This document shows, piece by piece, positions 22,688-31,025 of a stretch of DNA of 64,000 nt. The translations under genes were made by a program, and so were the position numbers. This DNA comes from Synechococcus sp. BIOS-U3-1 (GTDB lineage Bacteria; Cyanobacteriota; Cyanobacteriia; PCC-6307; Cyanobiaceae). The DNA lies in assembly GCF_014279975.1 (NCBI RefSeq), contig NZ_CP047936.1, positions 1,054,001 through 1,118,000 on the forward strand, in the 5' to 3' direction. The notes under the pieces were generated by a model, which saw only the letters and a list, made by a program, of their open reading frames with translations, was not told the DNA's origin and did not search any database. Each line of letters starts with the position of its first letter. Positions within the stretch are counted from its first letter, which is position 1.

Positions 22688-23110
22688 TCAGCTTTTGAAC
22701 AGATCGCTGGCCATGCTTCGGAATCCGGCCAGGTTGTTGCCGGGGCGGCGTTTGCCAGGACGAATCGAGTTCCCAGGCTGAAGGGCCTCTGGAGCAAAGG
22801 TGATCAGTTGAACCTCAGGCTTTGCGGCTTCTGCGGCGGCAAGCTCGGCGGCGATGGCTTCCGCTGTGGTTTGAGATAACTCAGCTTTGGGCTTGATTTC
22901 ACTGCTCTCTGCTCTGGTGTCGGTTTGACGTTCAGCAGCAACTGCCACTGGAGCAGAGGTGATGTTTTCGACTGGAACAGAAGCAGCGGCGGGTTGTGAT
23001 GCCTCAGGAGCGCTCTTGACCTTCACCTCATTGGGTTGAGGCGTGGCTTCTGCCGCTTTCGGTTCGGGGTCTCCCAGCTCAAGGAAGAAACCCTTTCTGT
23101 TCAGCACCAT
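22688..23110 (-). CDS. Low-complexity Ala/Glu/Pro-rich protein (140 aa)
   Basis: Short ordered N-terminus (MVLNRKGFFLELGDPEPK), then about 90 residues rich in A, E, P, S and V, and a basic C-terminal part (NSIRPGKRRPGNNLAGF). Looks disordered, as in cyanobacterial proteins that bridge others. No enzymatic motif is seen. Divergent from DUF92 gene. Confidence 0.6.
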   Translation of the reverse strand: MVLNRKGFFLELGDPEPKAAEATPQPNEVKVKSAPEASQPAAASVPVENITSAPVAVAAERQTDTRAESSEIKPKAELSQTTAEAIAAELAAAEAAKPEVQLITFAPEALQPGNSIRPGKRRPGNNLAGFRSMASDLFKS

Positions 23111-23194
23111 GCCTGAGCGGGGAAATCGACAAGGTGATTATCCGTGCCAAAGCTCCCTTCAGCGTTGATGCTTAGGGCAGTGCAACACAGCCTG

Positions 23195-23962
23195 ATGTTT
23201 TCCTCGCCTCTTGAGCTTCCGTCTCAAACCGCTGCGCTGTGGCTCACCGCGCTGTTGCTCAATGCGATGTTGATCAGTTTGGCGCAGCGCTTTCCGCTGC
23301 TCACTCGGGCCGGTTGGTGTCATGCAGGCATTCTTGGCACGGTGCTCTGGGGCTCGCTGGCCTGGCGGGGATGGTTGGCTGTTGTGGCTTATCTCGTTCT
23401 CGGTTCGCTTGTGACCAAGCTGGGCTTTGCACGGAAGCAGGAGCTCGGTCTTGCCGAGGGGCGAGGCGGTCGTCGCGGTCCAGAAAATGTCTGGGGATCC
23501 GCCTTCACCGGTCTTGTGTTGGCTTTGCTGATTGCCGCTCACATCGGCTCGCCGACGTTGTTGCTGATTGGTTTTTCAGCCAGTTTTGCGGCCAAGCTGG
23601 CCGACACGTTCGGCAGTGAGATCGGCAAGCGCTGGGGGCGCAACACCCTGCTGATCACCAACCTGCGCCCTGTGCCTGCGGGTACGGAGGGTGCGGTGAG
23701 TGTGGAGGGCACTTTGGCCAGTGCCGTTGGCAGTCTGCTGATGACGATTGTGATGGCTCTGTTCGGATTGCTTCATTCCGGCGCTGCTTTCGCTCTTGTG
23801 CTGGTGGTGGGTTTCATCGCCACAGTGCTGGAAAGCTTGCTTGGAGCGCTGGGCCAGGATCGCTGGCCCTGGCTGAGCAACGAGTTGGTCAATGGTCTGC
23901 AGACCGCCTGGGCGGCAGGCCTGGCGATCATTTTCGCTTGGGTTCTGGGTATATCGGGCTGA
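23195..23962 (+). CDS. DUF92/TIGR00297 family membrane protein (255 aa)
   Basis: Six or more transmembrane helices and conserved motifs LGSLVTKLGFARKQELGLAE, RGGRRGPENVWGSAFTG and FAAKLADTFGSEIGKRWG, which characterise the DUF92 family; plant relatives (VTE6) are phytyl-phosphate kinases, so a polyprenyl-phosphate kinase role is likely but inferred. Several Met codons near the start (23144, 23168, 23195) leave the N-terminus uncertain. The C-terminal end overlaps by 35 bp the sigma-factor fragment on the opposite strand. Confidence 0.8.
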   Translation: MFSSPLELPSQTAALWLTALLLNAMLISLAQRFPLLTRAGWCHAGILGTVLWGSLAWRGWLAVVAYLVLGSLVTKLGFARKQELGLAEGRGGRRGPENVWGSAFTGLVLALLIAAHIGSPTLLLIGFSASFAAKLADTFGSEIGKRWGRNTLLITNLRPVPAGTEGAVSVEGTLASAVGSLLMTIVMALFGLLHSGAAFALVLVVGFIATVLESLLGALGQDRWPWLSNELVNGLQTAWAAGLAIIFAWVLGISG

Positions 23963-24116
23963 AATTCAGCCCCGCTTTGGCGCGCAGGCTGTTGAGCGCT
24001 CCTTGTAGTGCTCTACGCAGCATGGGTTGGTCGATGTGTTCTTTGCATGCAATCTCCGTTAGGGACAGTCCGTCGATCCAGAAGGCACAGAGCCAGCGGC
24101 GATGGCTCGGATCCAT
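23928..24116 (-). pseudogene. Sigma-70 region 4 fragment (3' part of split sigma gene)
   Basis: DPSHRRWLCAFWIDGLSLTE, IACKEHIDQPMLRRAL then LNSLR fit sigma region 4 (helix-turn-helix that binds the -35 element). No region 2 or 3 precedes it: a stop (TAG) lies just upstream of the ATG. The missing N-terminal half with region 2 is found on the same strand at 28708-29088 in the right order. The two pieces are probably halves of one alternative (group 3) sigma gene broken by the DNA between. Confidence 0.6.
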
Positions 24117-24441
24117 GCTCTAGAGGCTGCAGCACTGATTTATGCCTGCGCACCACACGGAAGAGCAATGCTGACCCAGGCACAGAACCGACTGGAGACT
24201 CTTCAGCCTTTGAAGGTGTTGGAGTCTGTGGCCAGCGAGAGCTTCGAGCTGCTTTAGCTACTAAAAAAATTGCACCTAGCGAAGCGTGATTTATGCAGGA
24301 TGGTGTCGGGATGCCAAGCAAGGAACGCCCACAAGTTGAACGGCAACCACCAAAGAACGGCGTGGGTTGGCCGGAGAACACTTGGCAGGGAGCGAAGAAG
24401 CAAGGCTGTTAGATTAAAGAGGATATTATTTAGTCAAAAAT
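24117..24441. other. Gene-poor junction after sigma fragment
   Basis: No well supported gene. It may hold the decayed middle of the sigma gene (regions 3 to 4 linker) on the minus strand, but no frame remains open. A 51-codon plus-strand frame exists (24102-24257), see rejected items. Confidence 0.35.
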
Positions 24442-24789
24442 ATGAAACTCTTTGCTTTCCTTGGCGCTTTATTTATTGCTATGCCATCGATGCGTTCTCA
24501 AACGATTGATGAAATGCAGCAGAGATGGTGGCAGCTTTGCAAAGATGACATGGATCTCTGTATTTATATGCAAGAAAAGAGTGCAATTAATGAAATGTGT
24601 GGAGCAATTGTTCTCGAAGAGTACGATGTGTTTAGCCTCAATATGCACATAAGAAGAAATCTGCTTTGGGCTCGCAATGGGGTTTCTCGACTTGCAGCGG
24701 AGAGCGCAAAGATGGAATGCGAACGTATGGGCGTTGAAGGCGTGAGGATAGAAAGCAGGGAAATAATTGAACAACTCAAGAAGAATTAA
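24442..24789 (+). CDS. Small secreted protein with Cys (115 aa)
   Basis: Signal peptide MKLFAFLGALFIAMPSMRS (cleavage near residue 19). The mature part is helical and amphipathic with four Cys (WWQLCKDDMDLCIYM, NEMCGAIV, KMECERMG), likely two disulfides. Base composition is AT-richer than the core genes around, suggesting recent acquisition. Function unknown. Confidence 0.65.
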   Translation: MKLFAFLGALFIAMPSMRSQTIDEMQQRWWQLCKDDMDLCIYMQEKSAINEMCGAIVLEEYDVFSLNMHIRRNLLWARNGVSRLAAESAKMECERMGVEGVRIESREIIEQLKKN

Positions 24790-25079
24790 TGATATTGCGG
24801 CTCTAGTCGTCATGAAGCCCAGCCGCAAAGGCGCGCAGCTTCACTAATGCCAATCCAACAGCTCATGCTCAGTGGGTGGTGGTTGAGATGAGACCGCTGC
24901 GGGGTGGTGGTCAGCCAGTCATCAGGCGGATGCTCAGGTACAACGCCATTGAGTAATGGGAAACGATGCAGAAGACAGGCGGTTGATAGCGTTGCCAGCC
25001 CAAGTCGTAAGGCTGAGATGGGCTTTAACTAGCACAACCTTGAATGAGACGGCATCATGGGGCGGCATGCTCCTCATCA
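24790..25079. other. Gene-free stretch with stem-loop
   Basis: A TGCGGCT/AGCCGCA inverted repeat lies at about 24796-24828, just after the gene at 24442, and could end its transcription although no T-run follows. A 22-codon frame (start 24889) is not convincing. Confidence 0.4.
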
Positions 25080-26000
25080 ATGTTTCGTCAGTTCTCGCTC
25101 GGCCTAGTTGGTTCAATGGTGGCAATTTGCTCTACATCAGTTTCGGCGGAAGAGGTCCATGAAATTCAGAAATCACCTCAATCCCCATCCTCTGAGGAAT
25201 GGTCATTTCCTGAGACCAGTATTTTTCTAGGGATTGGATTGGGAACATCTATTGTGAGCTACGACACTCAATATCTATACAATTTAGGACTATCTAGAAT
25301 CTATAAAAATGATGAGTTGGTGGCGATTGGTGGTGCTGATGGCCCTGCAATGCCAGACCCAACTTTCCCTGCATCAAAAAGCTTGGCACCCGCTGGTCAG
25401 ATTGGCTTCTATTCAAGATATAAGGATTCGTTTTGGATATACGGCGCAAAAGCTACTTATTCATTCTTAAATTCATACAGCAATAGAGAGGTTCTTGCAA
25501 TTCCTCAGTATGGAACTTCAACTGACCAAAGCACTAATAGCTTTGATGGTACTTCATACAACACCTACAGCATAGACGCTAAAAATCAATTTACATTTAT
25601 GCCTTTTATAGGCAGAAAACATTCTAAAGGTTACTTCTATGCAGGGGCTGGCTTGGGATTGACTGACGTTCAAGTCAATGTTGATGATGTCGTAGGCTAC
25701 GCACTTTTGAACGGAGTTGAAACTGACATATCAGGAGAAGCTCAAAATTTTTCAGATTCAAGACTTGGTTTTGGGGTTGCTTTGTCAGCTGGTGTTACAT
25801 ACTTTTTAAACGACTCTCTGTTTCTTGATTTGAATTACACCTACTCAAAGCCAAATGTTGCAGAGTTGAATATTGCTTCGCCATACAAGAATCCGGCAGA
25901 GGGGTCTAGCGATCTCGGTTTTGAAGGCACGCTAGTTGGCTCTGCAACAAGAGATATATCTACAAACACAATCCTCTTAACGCTTAATTGGGCGTTCTGA
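25080..26000 (+). CDS. Outer-membrane beta-barrel (opacity-porin-like) protein (306 aa)
   Basis: Signal peptide MFRQFSLGLVGSMVAICSTS with cleavage near VSAEE. The mature protein has repeated aromatic-alternating strands (GQIGFYSRYKDSFWIYGAKA, GVTYFLNDSLFLDLNYTYS) and ends in a C-terminal Phe (LLTLNWAF), the usual signal for outer-membrane insertion by BamA. Resembles 8-strand OmpW/Opa-like barrels. AT-rich compared with neighbours, within the variable region. Confidence 0.7.
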   Translation: MFRQFSLGLVGSMVAICSTSVSAEEVHEIQKSPQSPSSEEWSFPETSIFLGIGLGTSIVSYDTQYLYNLGLSRIYKNDELVAIGGADGPAMPDPTFPASKSLAPAGQIGFYSRYKDSFWIYGAKATYSFLNSYSNREVLAIPQYGTSTDQSTNSFDGTSYNTYSIDAKNQFTFMPFIGRKHSKGYFYAGAGLGLTDVQVNVDDVVGYALLNGVETDISGEAQNFSDSRLGFGVALSAGVTYFLNDSLFLDLNYTYSKPNVAELNIASPYKNPAEGSSDLGFEGTLVGSATRDISTNTILLTLNWAF

Positions 26001-26082
26001 AAATAATTTTGAATATCCTCATGATTAATTATTCCAAAGCAAAATTCTGACTACCCTGCAGAGACCGTAAGCGCCTAAGCAG

Positions 26083-26367
26083 ATGTCTCTCCGTAGATCC
26101 CATAAGGCGGCACTTGCTGCAACAGGAGTCATTGCTGGTTGGATATCACTCTCTGCAGTGAGCAATTTCACAGAGATACGACGACACGATGGACGAGTCG
26201 CTTACTTGTGCAGAGAAGGAGGAGGTGAAGTGGTTTGCAGAACAGCGAGTTGCGAATTCAAGTATTACTTCTTCGTTCCATTTATTAAACCCTTGAGAAA
26301 CGAACAATTTATTTTCAACCCACAAATGTGGTGTATGAAATCAGTAATGGATGATATGAGCAAATAG
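26083..26367 (+). CDS. Small membrane-anchored protein (94 aa)
   Basis: One N-terminal hydrophobic segment (AALAATGVIAGWISLSAVSN) and a mature part with four Cys (YLCREGGGEVVCR, ASCEFKYYF, MWCMKS). Could be an exported small protein with disulfides. A long inverted repeat begins at its stop codon. Not recognised. Confidence 0.6.
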   Translation: MSLRRSHKAALAATGVIAGWISLSAVSNFTEIRRHDGRVAYLCREGGGEVVCRTASCEFKYYFFVPFIKPLRNEQFIFNPQMWCMKSVMDDMSK

Positions 26368-26442
26368 GTGTGAGAGAGGCAGTGAGCGTGACCCCACCCA
26401 TCGACGCAGGTAACCACACCTGATCGATCTCCCTCTCACACC
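26367..26442. repeat. Long interrupted inverted repeat after 26083 gene
   Basis: GGTGTGAGAG-a-GG (26367-26379) pairs with CCCTCTCACACC (26431-26442), with a 51-nt loop that holds GGTAACCACACC. It begins at the last base of the stop codon, so it may act as a 3'-end stem-loop. Confidence 0.5.
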
Positions 26443-26529
26443 ACAACCGTAGAGACATAGATAAAAGCAGCAAACAAAGCATTCCAAGACAGATGACACC
26501 ATGCTGTCCTTGAGCAAATTCTAGAAAAA

Positions 26530-26844
26530 ATGAGAGAACTTCTGCTGCTGATGTTGCTGCCGCTGATGCCAGCGAAGGCAGAGCAACCCAACATCAAGTG
26601 CCCAGGGAACAACACCGTTGAGATGAGGTGGTGCGCCTCCAAGAGTTTGGATGAGTCCAAAGCAGCACTTGAGAAGAAACTCTCACCAGAGACCCTGAGG
26701 CAATGGCAAGAGGCAACCATGAAGGTCTGCTCTGCTGCCTATCGACCTTATTTGCAAGGCACGATTTACCCGCAACTGGTTGTTGGATGTGATGACCGAC
26801 TCAACAGAGTTCTGCTGGAAGAATTCAAGGGTCTAGGGGAATGA
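26530..26844 (+). CDS. LprI-like small secreted protein (104 aa)
   Basis: Signal peptide MRELLLLMLLPLMPAKAE. The mature part with CPGNNTVEMRWCASKSLDES, QWQEATMKVCSAAYRPY and VVGCDDRLNRVL fits the DUF1311/LprI family, known in mycobacteria as a lysozyme inhibitor; three or four conserved Cys pair in this family. Role in a cyanobacterium unknown. Stands alone between convergent genes. Confidence 0.65.
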   Translation: MRELLLLMLLPLMPAKAEQPNIKCPGNNTVEMRWCASKSLDESKAALEKKLSPETLRQWQEATMKVCSAAYRPYLQGTIYPQLVVGCDDRLNRVLLEEFKGLGE

Positions 26845-26951
26845 AATTCTTTTTCGCCAACTCCTTCTGTCTCACATACTTCCTGCATTGAGGTGGATTC
26901 CACTTCTTGAGAAAGGTGGAGAACCTCATTGTGTGATTAGAAAACCAATCC

Positions 26952-27578
26952 CTAACACTGATTCTTCACCCATTCAGCAGGGCGTTCATCGCCAAGATCT
27001 ACTGCTTTTCTCCAATCATCACATGCACCTTTAAGATCATTTACCATTTCTCTAGCGATACCACGGTTCTTGTAGGCAGCGGCAAGTTCTGGATTAATCT
27101 CTATTGCCTTATCGAAATCAGCAATTGCTGCTTGATAGTCTTTTAAATTGGTATTGGCATTGCCACGGTTGTTGTAGGCAGCGGCATACTGAGGATTAAT
27201 CTCTATTGCCTTGGTGTAATCAGCAATTGCTCCTTGATAATCTTTTGAATCATACTTGGAAACACCACGATTAAGGAAGGCATTGGCAAAATCAGGATTG
27301 ATCTTAATTGCCCTCGTGTAATCAGCAATTGCTCCTTGGAAATCTTGTAAATTTCTCTTTGCATCTCCACGGTAGTTGTAGAGTTCAGCACTTAGAGGAT
27401 TAATTTCTATCGCCTTCGTGTAAGCAGTGAGTGCTCCTCGGTAATTTCCTGAGTTGTAACTTTCAACTCCTTGATGAATATATTGATTAAATAAAGGGTT
27501 CGCACGAACGACATCCGACGGCGACCCAAGAGCAAGCACAGACAGTGCTGCAGCAATGGCAGTAGTCCTGCGTGACAT
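26952..27578 (-). CDS. Secreted TPR-repeat protein (208 aa)
   Basis: Signal peptide at 1-28 (RRTTAIAAALSVLALGSPSD). Then five 34-residue TPR units of near-identical form (NPLSAELYNYRGDAKRNLQD, AYNNRGNANTNLKDYQAAIA). The last part GACDDWRKAVDLGDERPAEW matches the C-terminal end of cyanobacterial Sel1/TPR proteins. Protein-protein interaction in periplasm is likely. The start at 27578 is chosen for the signal peptide. Confidence 0.75.
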   Translation of the reverse strand: MSRRTTAIAAALSVLALGSPSDVVRANPLFNQYIHQGVESYNSGNYRGALTAYTKAIEINPLSAELYNYRGDAKRNLQDFQGAIADYTRAIKINPDFANAFLNRGVSKYDSKDYQGAIADYTKAIEINPQYAAAYNNRGNANTNLKDYQAAIADFDKAIEINPELAAAYKNRGIAREMVNDLKGACDDWRKAVDLGDERPAEWVKNQC

Positions 27579-27631
27579 TCGTTTAGTGCTCTGCTGTGCT
27601 GTGAGCCTAGGTGTACCCCACAGATCAATGC

Positions 27632-27660
27632 AATAAAAAACCCCGCACTTGGCGGGGTTC
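27632..27660 (-). terminator. Cassette-type terminator (second locus)
   Basis: AACCCCGCACTTGGCGGGGTT hairpin with minus-strand T-run, ending the peptide gene at 27686-27883. Nearly identical to the terminator at 631-657. Confidence 0.8.
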
Positions 27661-27685
27661 GATGGTGTACCAATGGCTCTGTGAA

Positions 27686-27883
27686 TTACCAAATCAACCA
27701 TTTGCGGTTCTCCTGTACGGCTTTAGCAATCGTTAATCCCCGAAACAATGAGTCGATATGTGGGTTAGTGGGATAGTGGCGTGAAAAAGGACCTAAACCC
27801 CCATTAATTTCTTGAAGTTCATCAAAGCTCAGCTCTTGATCGAGCAGTTCAGTGTTGTTGTAGTCAGTGTTGAGTTCAGACAT
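27686..27883 (-). CDS. Double-glycine leader peptide (65 aa), intact copy
   Basis: Leader MSELNTDYNNTELL/DQELSFDELQEINGG, core LGPFSRHYPTNPHIDSLF then RGLTIAKAVQENRKWLIW. The amphipathic, Trp-ended basic core suits a membrane-active or signalling peptide; that is inference. The copy at 732-902 is the frameshifted twin. The whole cassette, from terminator to operator, is duplicated between the two loci. Confidence 0.8.
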   Translation of the reverse strand: MSELNTDYNNTELLDQELSFDELQEINGGLGPFSRHYPTNPHIDSLFRGLTIAKAVQENRKWLIW

Positions 27884-27954
27884 GATTTCAAGTGAGTTGA
27901 GTGAGTGATGTGTGGGGGTGTTGCCCCCTCGACTCCTTCAAGATCACAGCCCTA

Positions 27955-28016
27955 TTGGTGAACCCCACTACACAGCTCTGGTGTAGACCCCAAGATGTTC
28001 TGGTGAGCTTCTGGTG
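27955..28016 (-). promoter_or_regulatory. Phased CTGGTG operator array (copy C)
   Basis: (T)TGGTG at 27955 and CTGGTG at 27978, 28000 and 28011: spacings 23, 22, 11 bp, 72 bp upstream of the start at 27883. The gene-proximal unit is degenerate (TTGGTG). Confidence 0.6.
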
Positions 28017-28071
28017 AACCGCTCAGAAGTGAGTGCCCGACTGGGCTGACACCGTTTTTACCCGCCTGATT

Positions 28072-28353
28072 TCAGCCTGGATTCGTAAGTGATCCTGGGC
28101 AGTTGTATTGCTTCCAGAAAGCGCTGTAGTGCTCAATGTTGGATTTGAGGTCTTCCTTGATTTCAGCCTCAGACGCACCTGTCTTAATGCCAAACGTCGT
28201 TTCCCCTTTCGAAAGCAATTCTTGGGACCACTCGAACTGGTCTTTCACGGCATTGCATTCGAGCTTTTGCTGAAGCGCTTGCGGCAGGCATCCGCTGCCT
28301 AGAGCGGAGATTGCTCCGCAGCTAATAGCTGCTGTCAGCGTTCTTCGGTGCAT
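28072..28353 (-). CDS. Small exported Cys protein (93 aa)
   Basis: N-terminal signal-like segment RRTLTAAISCGAISALGSGC with a possible lipobox at LGSGC. The mature part has two more Cys (KLECNAVKDQ and QYNCPGS) and a helical charged middle. The Met at 28353 is preferred to the longer frame starting at 28620, which would read through three strong stem-loops. Not recognised. Confidence 0.55.
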   Translation of the reverse strand: MHRRTLTAAISCGAISALGSGCLPQALQQKLECNAVKDQFEWSQELLSKGETTFGIKTGASEAEIKEDLKSNIEHYSAFWKQYNCPGSLTNPG

Positions 28354-28425
28354 GGCGATCAACAGTGGTCGGTCCTTGTTCGGCATCTGGACACGATGGC
28401 GAAACCGTCTGCCCACCAAGCACAA

Positions 28426-28452
28426 GACCGACTGCTCAAAAGGCAGTCGGTC
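28426..28452. repeat. Perfect 10-bp hairpin 1
   Basis: GACCGACTGC (28426-28435), loop TCAAAAG, GCAGTCGGTC (28443-28452). Confidence 0.7.
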
Positions 28453-28466
28453 GATCCCCAGAAAAA

Positions 28467-28494
28467 CTGGATACAGCTCGCCTTCTGTATCCAG
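28467..28494. repeat. Perfect 10-bp hairpin 2
   Basis: CTGGATACAG (28467-28476), 8-nt loop, CTGTATCCAG (28485-28494). Confidence 0.7.
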
Positions 28495-28541
28495 AAACGT
28501 CCATCTCAAGGTCACCCCCAAACGACCCCAGGCATTAAAAA

Positions 28542-28578
28542 CCCAGTCATAGCCTCGAAAACCCTTGCTACGACTGGG
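28542..28578 (-). terminator. Rho-independent terminator (hairpin 3)
   Basis: CCCAGTC-TAGC / GCTA-GACTGGG stem with one mismatch. On the minus strand it is followed by TTTTTAATG, so it would stop transcripts coming from the truncated sigma gene. Confidence 0.6.
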
Positions 28579-28707
28579 CTGAAAATTGCCTTCTAAGCAG
28601 ACGGTCATCAAGGTTTGCAAGCTGCTGCAGAAGCATGAAGGCCGATTGCGAGATAGAGAGCACTGCTCTCGCTTTTGCGTGAAACCGCGCCTCCAAAGGA
28701 TTGTGGT

Positions 28708-29088
28708 TTATTGACTGCATTGGCGCTTGTTGTCACTCAGTCGCCAAGGAATGCGCATCGTTTGCAGCCGGTCTCTGCGGTAATGCCTGATTTGGCCGGT
28801 AATCCGCGGCATCGCGTAACTGCTGATGCGGTGGCCGCGACTGGCTTCAAAACATTCAACAGCTCTGATCAGCCCATAGCGGCCTTCTTGCACCAGATCG
28901 TCGCGTTCACCAGAGCCGTTTCGCAGCAGACGGTTGGCGGCGAGATGCGCTAATCCGAGGTGCATCAGTACAGCGTCATTGCGCTGCAGGATGTGGTCAG
29001 GGATCGAGCGGCGGCGTTCATGGCGTCGTTGACGTGCAAGTCGTCGTTGAATTACCGCCGGTTGAATGCTGGTAGTCATGTGTGACAT
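28708..29088 (-). pseudogene. Sigma-70 factor, N-terminal half (region 2 only)
   Basis: Residues 30-120 carry region 2 (LAANRLLRNGSGERDDLVQE, GRYGLIRAVECFEASRGHRI, SSYAMPRITGQIRHYRRDR), the part that binds core polymerase and the -10 element. After RIPWRLSD the match ends abruptly and a stop follows eight codons later; regions 3 and 4 are absent. A region-4 fragment sits 4.6 kb further along the same strand at 23928-24116. Length is 126 aa against about 240-300 in intact group 3 factors. Confidence 0.65.
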
Positions 29089-29187
29089 CAGGCAGGAACC
29101 CCTTCACAGTCCGCCGAGTCATGGTTGGCTTACATCACTCCTGGGGATGAACGGATTCATCCTCAAGGGGGAGGCCTGGGCACGTCA

Positions 29188-29724
29188 TCAGTGTTTGCCG
29201 GTGCGCCCGATCAGGTAGGAGCTGAACGCCAACATCAGCACACCTGCGCAGTACTGAATCAACTCAGTGATCGAGGTCACCTCAAAGCTCACCATCACTT
29301 TGAAGGCTGTCACGATCAGGGCGACGATGATCACTTTGGTGAGCTTCTGCTTTAGCCCATCGAGATCTTCGATGTTCAGCAGGTTGTGCCGTGAAGATGA
29401 TTCATCGGCCTGCCGCGGATCGATATCGGAGATCACCAATTCGTAGATGCCGTAGCCGAAAATCAGCAGGGCGATGCCGATTAAGTAGTAATCGATGCCT
29501 CCCACCACCTTCCCGATCAGCAGCGTGCTGTTGTCATGCGTGAAGTCCCCCCGGAAGACCTTTTTTAAAACGCTGATTTCGGCGTAGGTCCCGATGACAA
29601 AACAGCTGATGCTCCCCAGCAGACTCATCACCACGGGGATCAGGGTGACCAGCCGGAACTTCCAGATCAGCGCTTCAAATCTGCGCTCTAGTCGGCTTGT
29701 TCGGTTCATGTTCAATTTGCTCAT
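29188..29724 (-). CDS. YqhA/UPF0114 family membrane protein (178 aa)
   Basis: Four transmembrane segments (VTLIPVVMSLLGSISCFVIG, IDYYLIGIALLIFGYGIYEL, VIIVALIVTAFKVMVSF, CAGVLMLAFSSYLIG) and the conserved IYELVISDID and LNIEDLDGLKQKL loop of the UPF0114 family. Function unknown; widely conserved. Basic N-terminus on the cytoplasmic side. Confidence 0.85.
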   Translation of the reverse strand: MSKLNMNRTSRLERRFEALIWKFRLVTLIPVVMSLLGSISCFVIGTYAEISVLKKVFRGDFTHDNSTLLIGKVVGGIDYYLIGIALLIFGYGIYELVISDIDPRQADESSSRHNLLNIEDLDGLKQKLTKVIIVALIVTAFKVMVSFEVTSITELIQYCAGVLMLAFSSYLIGRTGKH

Positions 29725-29766
29725 GACAATGCTTGGTCTGGATTCGTTCAGCTGCGCAGGGATGCC

Positions 29767-30006
29767 TTAAGCGAGGGTTTCTGATTTCGGAGGTCTGGGT
29801 GCAGGTGGCGGTCCCATCAGCGCTGGTATGGAGAGTCCCGCAAGGGCTGTGCTGACGGCCAGAAAAACAGCCAGTGGAATGGGCTTAACCAGCGGCTGCC
29901 GTTCCATCACGGTGCCGCAACGGGAGCACACAGGCAGGGCCCCTTTTGGAGGGTGCAGTACGACCGCAGGACCGCAGCAGCAATCAGGGCAGCGGAACCG
30001 AGGCAT
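29767..30006 (-). CDS. Zinc-ribbon membrane protein (79 aa)
   Basis: N-terminal zinc ribbon with CPDCCCGP and CSRCGTVME, followed by a hydrophobic segment (PIPLAVFLAVSTALAGLSI) and a Pro-rich tail. Seen as a short conserved hypothetical in picocyanobacteria. The start at 30006 is chosen because the ribbon begins directly after it. Confidence 0.6.
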   Translation of the reverse strand: MPRFRCPDCCCGPAVVLHPPKGALPVCSRCGTVMERQPLVKPIPLAVFLAVSTALAGLSIPALMGPPPAPRPPKSETLA

Positions 30007-30108
30007 TACTAAAGAGCGCGGTGTGATGCACGAAGTAGTGATCAATTAATTGTATGAGTAATGACGCCTATATAAACATCAGGTCACATTGACTTGGCAA
30101 CGTTAATG

Positions 30109-30780
30109 CTACAAGGTGACGCTGTATACCAGGCATGCCAGTGGGCCGCCAACACTGCTAAATGCGGTGTCGATTAGTCCATCGCCGTTTGAATCGTAGT
30201 TCGATTTTTCATACGCTCCAAGTTTGCTGAGGTCTAAAATGTCGCCTTGGTAAGGATTGAAATCCATGATGGTCATATGACTTCCCCAGTTTCCGTTCAA
30301 ATCTAGTGCCCAGGGCACAAAAGTATCTGCCCCTTTGTCTCCCCATACATTAGCTGATCCACCGTAATTGATGATTGTGTCGTTTTCTGAGCCCCCGCGA
30401 AGTTGATAGCAAGTTCCATAATTATGCAAAACGTCGTTTCCTCTGTTGCCATTGATGATCTTTCCTGCACCTACACCCCAAGTCGCTCCTTGGTGGATAG
30501 TGATTACATCGTTGTCAGCTCCCCCAAGGATATTCCCATCGGAGTATCCAGTAGGCGATGCAAGTAGATGGATGTCGTCATTGCCATTGTTGCCATTGGC
30601 AAAATTATTCAACCCAGAACTTAGTCTTATTGTGTCATTCCCTCCCATGCATCTCGCCCACAAAGAGCCGTTAACTGTAGAGCCTTCAATCCAGTCATCT
30701 CCTGCAGCGGCTTGCATTTGTTCTGCAGTAGACCCGACGACGTAATCGTCAGCTATGTTTCGCAGATCTAAATAAGCCAT
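30109..30780 (-). CDS. RTX-like repeat protein (223 aa)
   Basis: Degenerate GGxxND repeats (GGNDTI, GNNGNDDI, GGADNDVI, GNRGNDVL, GGSENDTI) build a calcium-binding beta-roll-like region over residues 35-150, followed by GDKGADTFVPW, an aspartate-rich segment with DSNGDG (EF-hand-like) and a hydrophobic C-terminus. Secretion by a type I system is likely. The start at 30780 is uncertain; a longer frame begins at 30819. Smaller than the RTX gene at 3194 and without its N-terminal domain. Confidence 0.65.
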   Translation of the reverse strand: MAYLDLRNIADDYVVGSTAEQMQAAAGDDWIEGSTVNGSLWARCMGGNDTIRLSSGLNNFANGNNGNDDIHLLASPTGYSDGNILGGADNDVITIHQGATWGVGAGKIINGNRGNDVLHNYGTCYQLRGGSENDTIINYGGSANVWGDKGADTFVPWALDLNGNWGSHMTIMDFNPYQGDILDLSKLGAYEKSNYDSNGDGLIDTAFSSVGGPLACLVYSVTL

Positions 30781-31025
30781 TTGCGCAAAATTGAAAATCG
30801 CTATTACTTGTCCTAGCAAAACCCAGTTATTGGTGTAGGTAATGCATTTTTTCTTAAGAAGTTTGGGATTTGTGGTCTGATTGTTTCTTCAAGAGCTTGT
30901 GCTGTCAGTTTTATATTTAAGCTTTGGACGAACCCAATTGGCTGCAGCTAGTGGTGGTCACATAAGGGTTTACAAGCAAGCAACAGAATGTTTGTGGCGC
31001 ATCAAATTTCTCTTTCGGGATCTTC

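Larger units (their letters stand above)
28354..28707. other. Gene-free stretch with three consecutive stem-loops
   Basis: Three strong inverted repeats lie in 155 bp: 28426-28452, 28467-28494 and 28542-28578. No convincing gene. Lies between the truncated sigma gene and the gene at 28072. Confidence 0.5.

Noticed and set aside
24102-24257. 51-codon plus-strand frame (MARIHALEAAALIY...)
   Set aside because: Protein-like composition, but it overlaps the sigma region 4 fragment on the other strand, lacks a clear ribosome-binding site and has no known match.
24889-24957. 22-codon frame after 24442 gene
   Set aside because: Too short, no ribosome-binding site and no conserved context.
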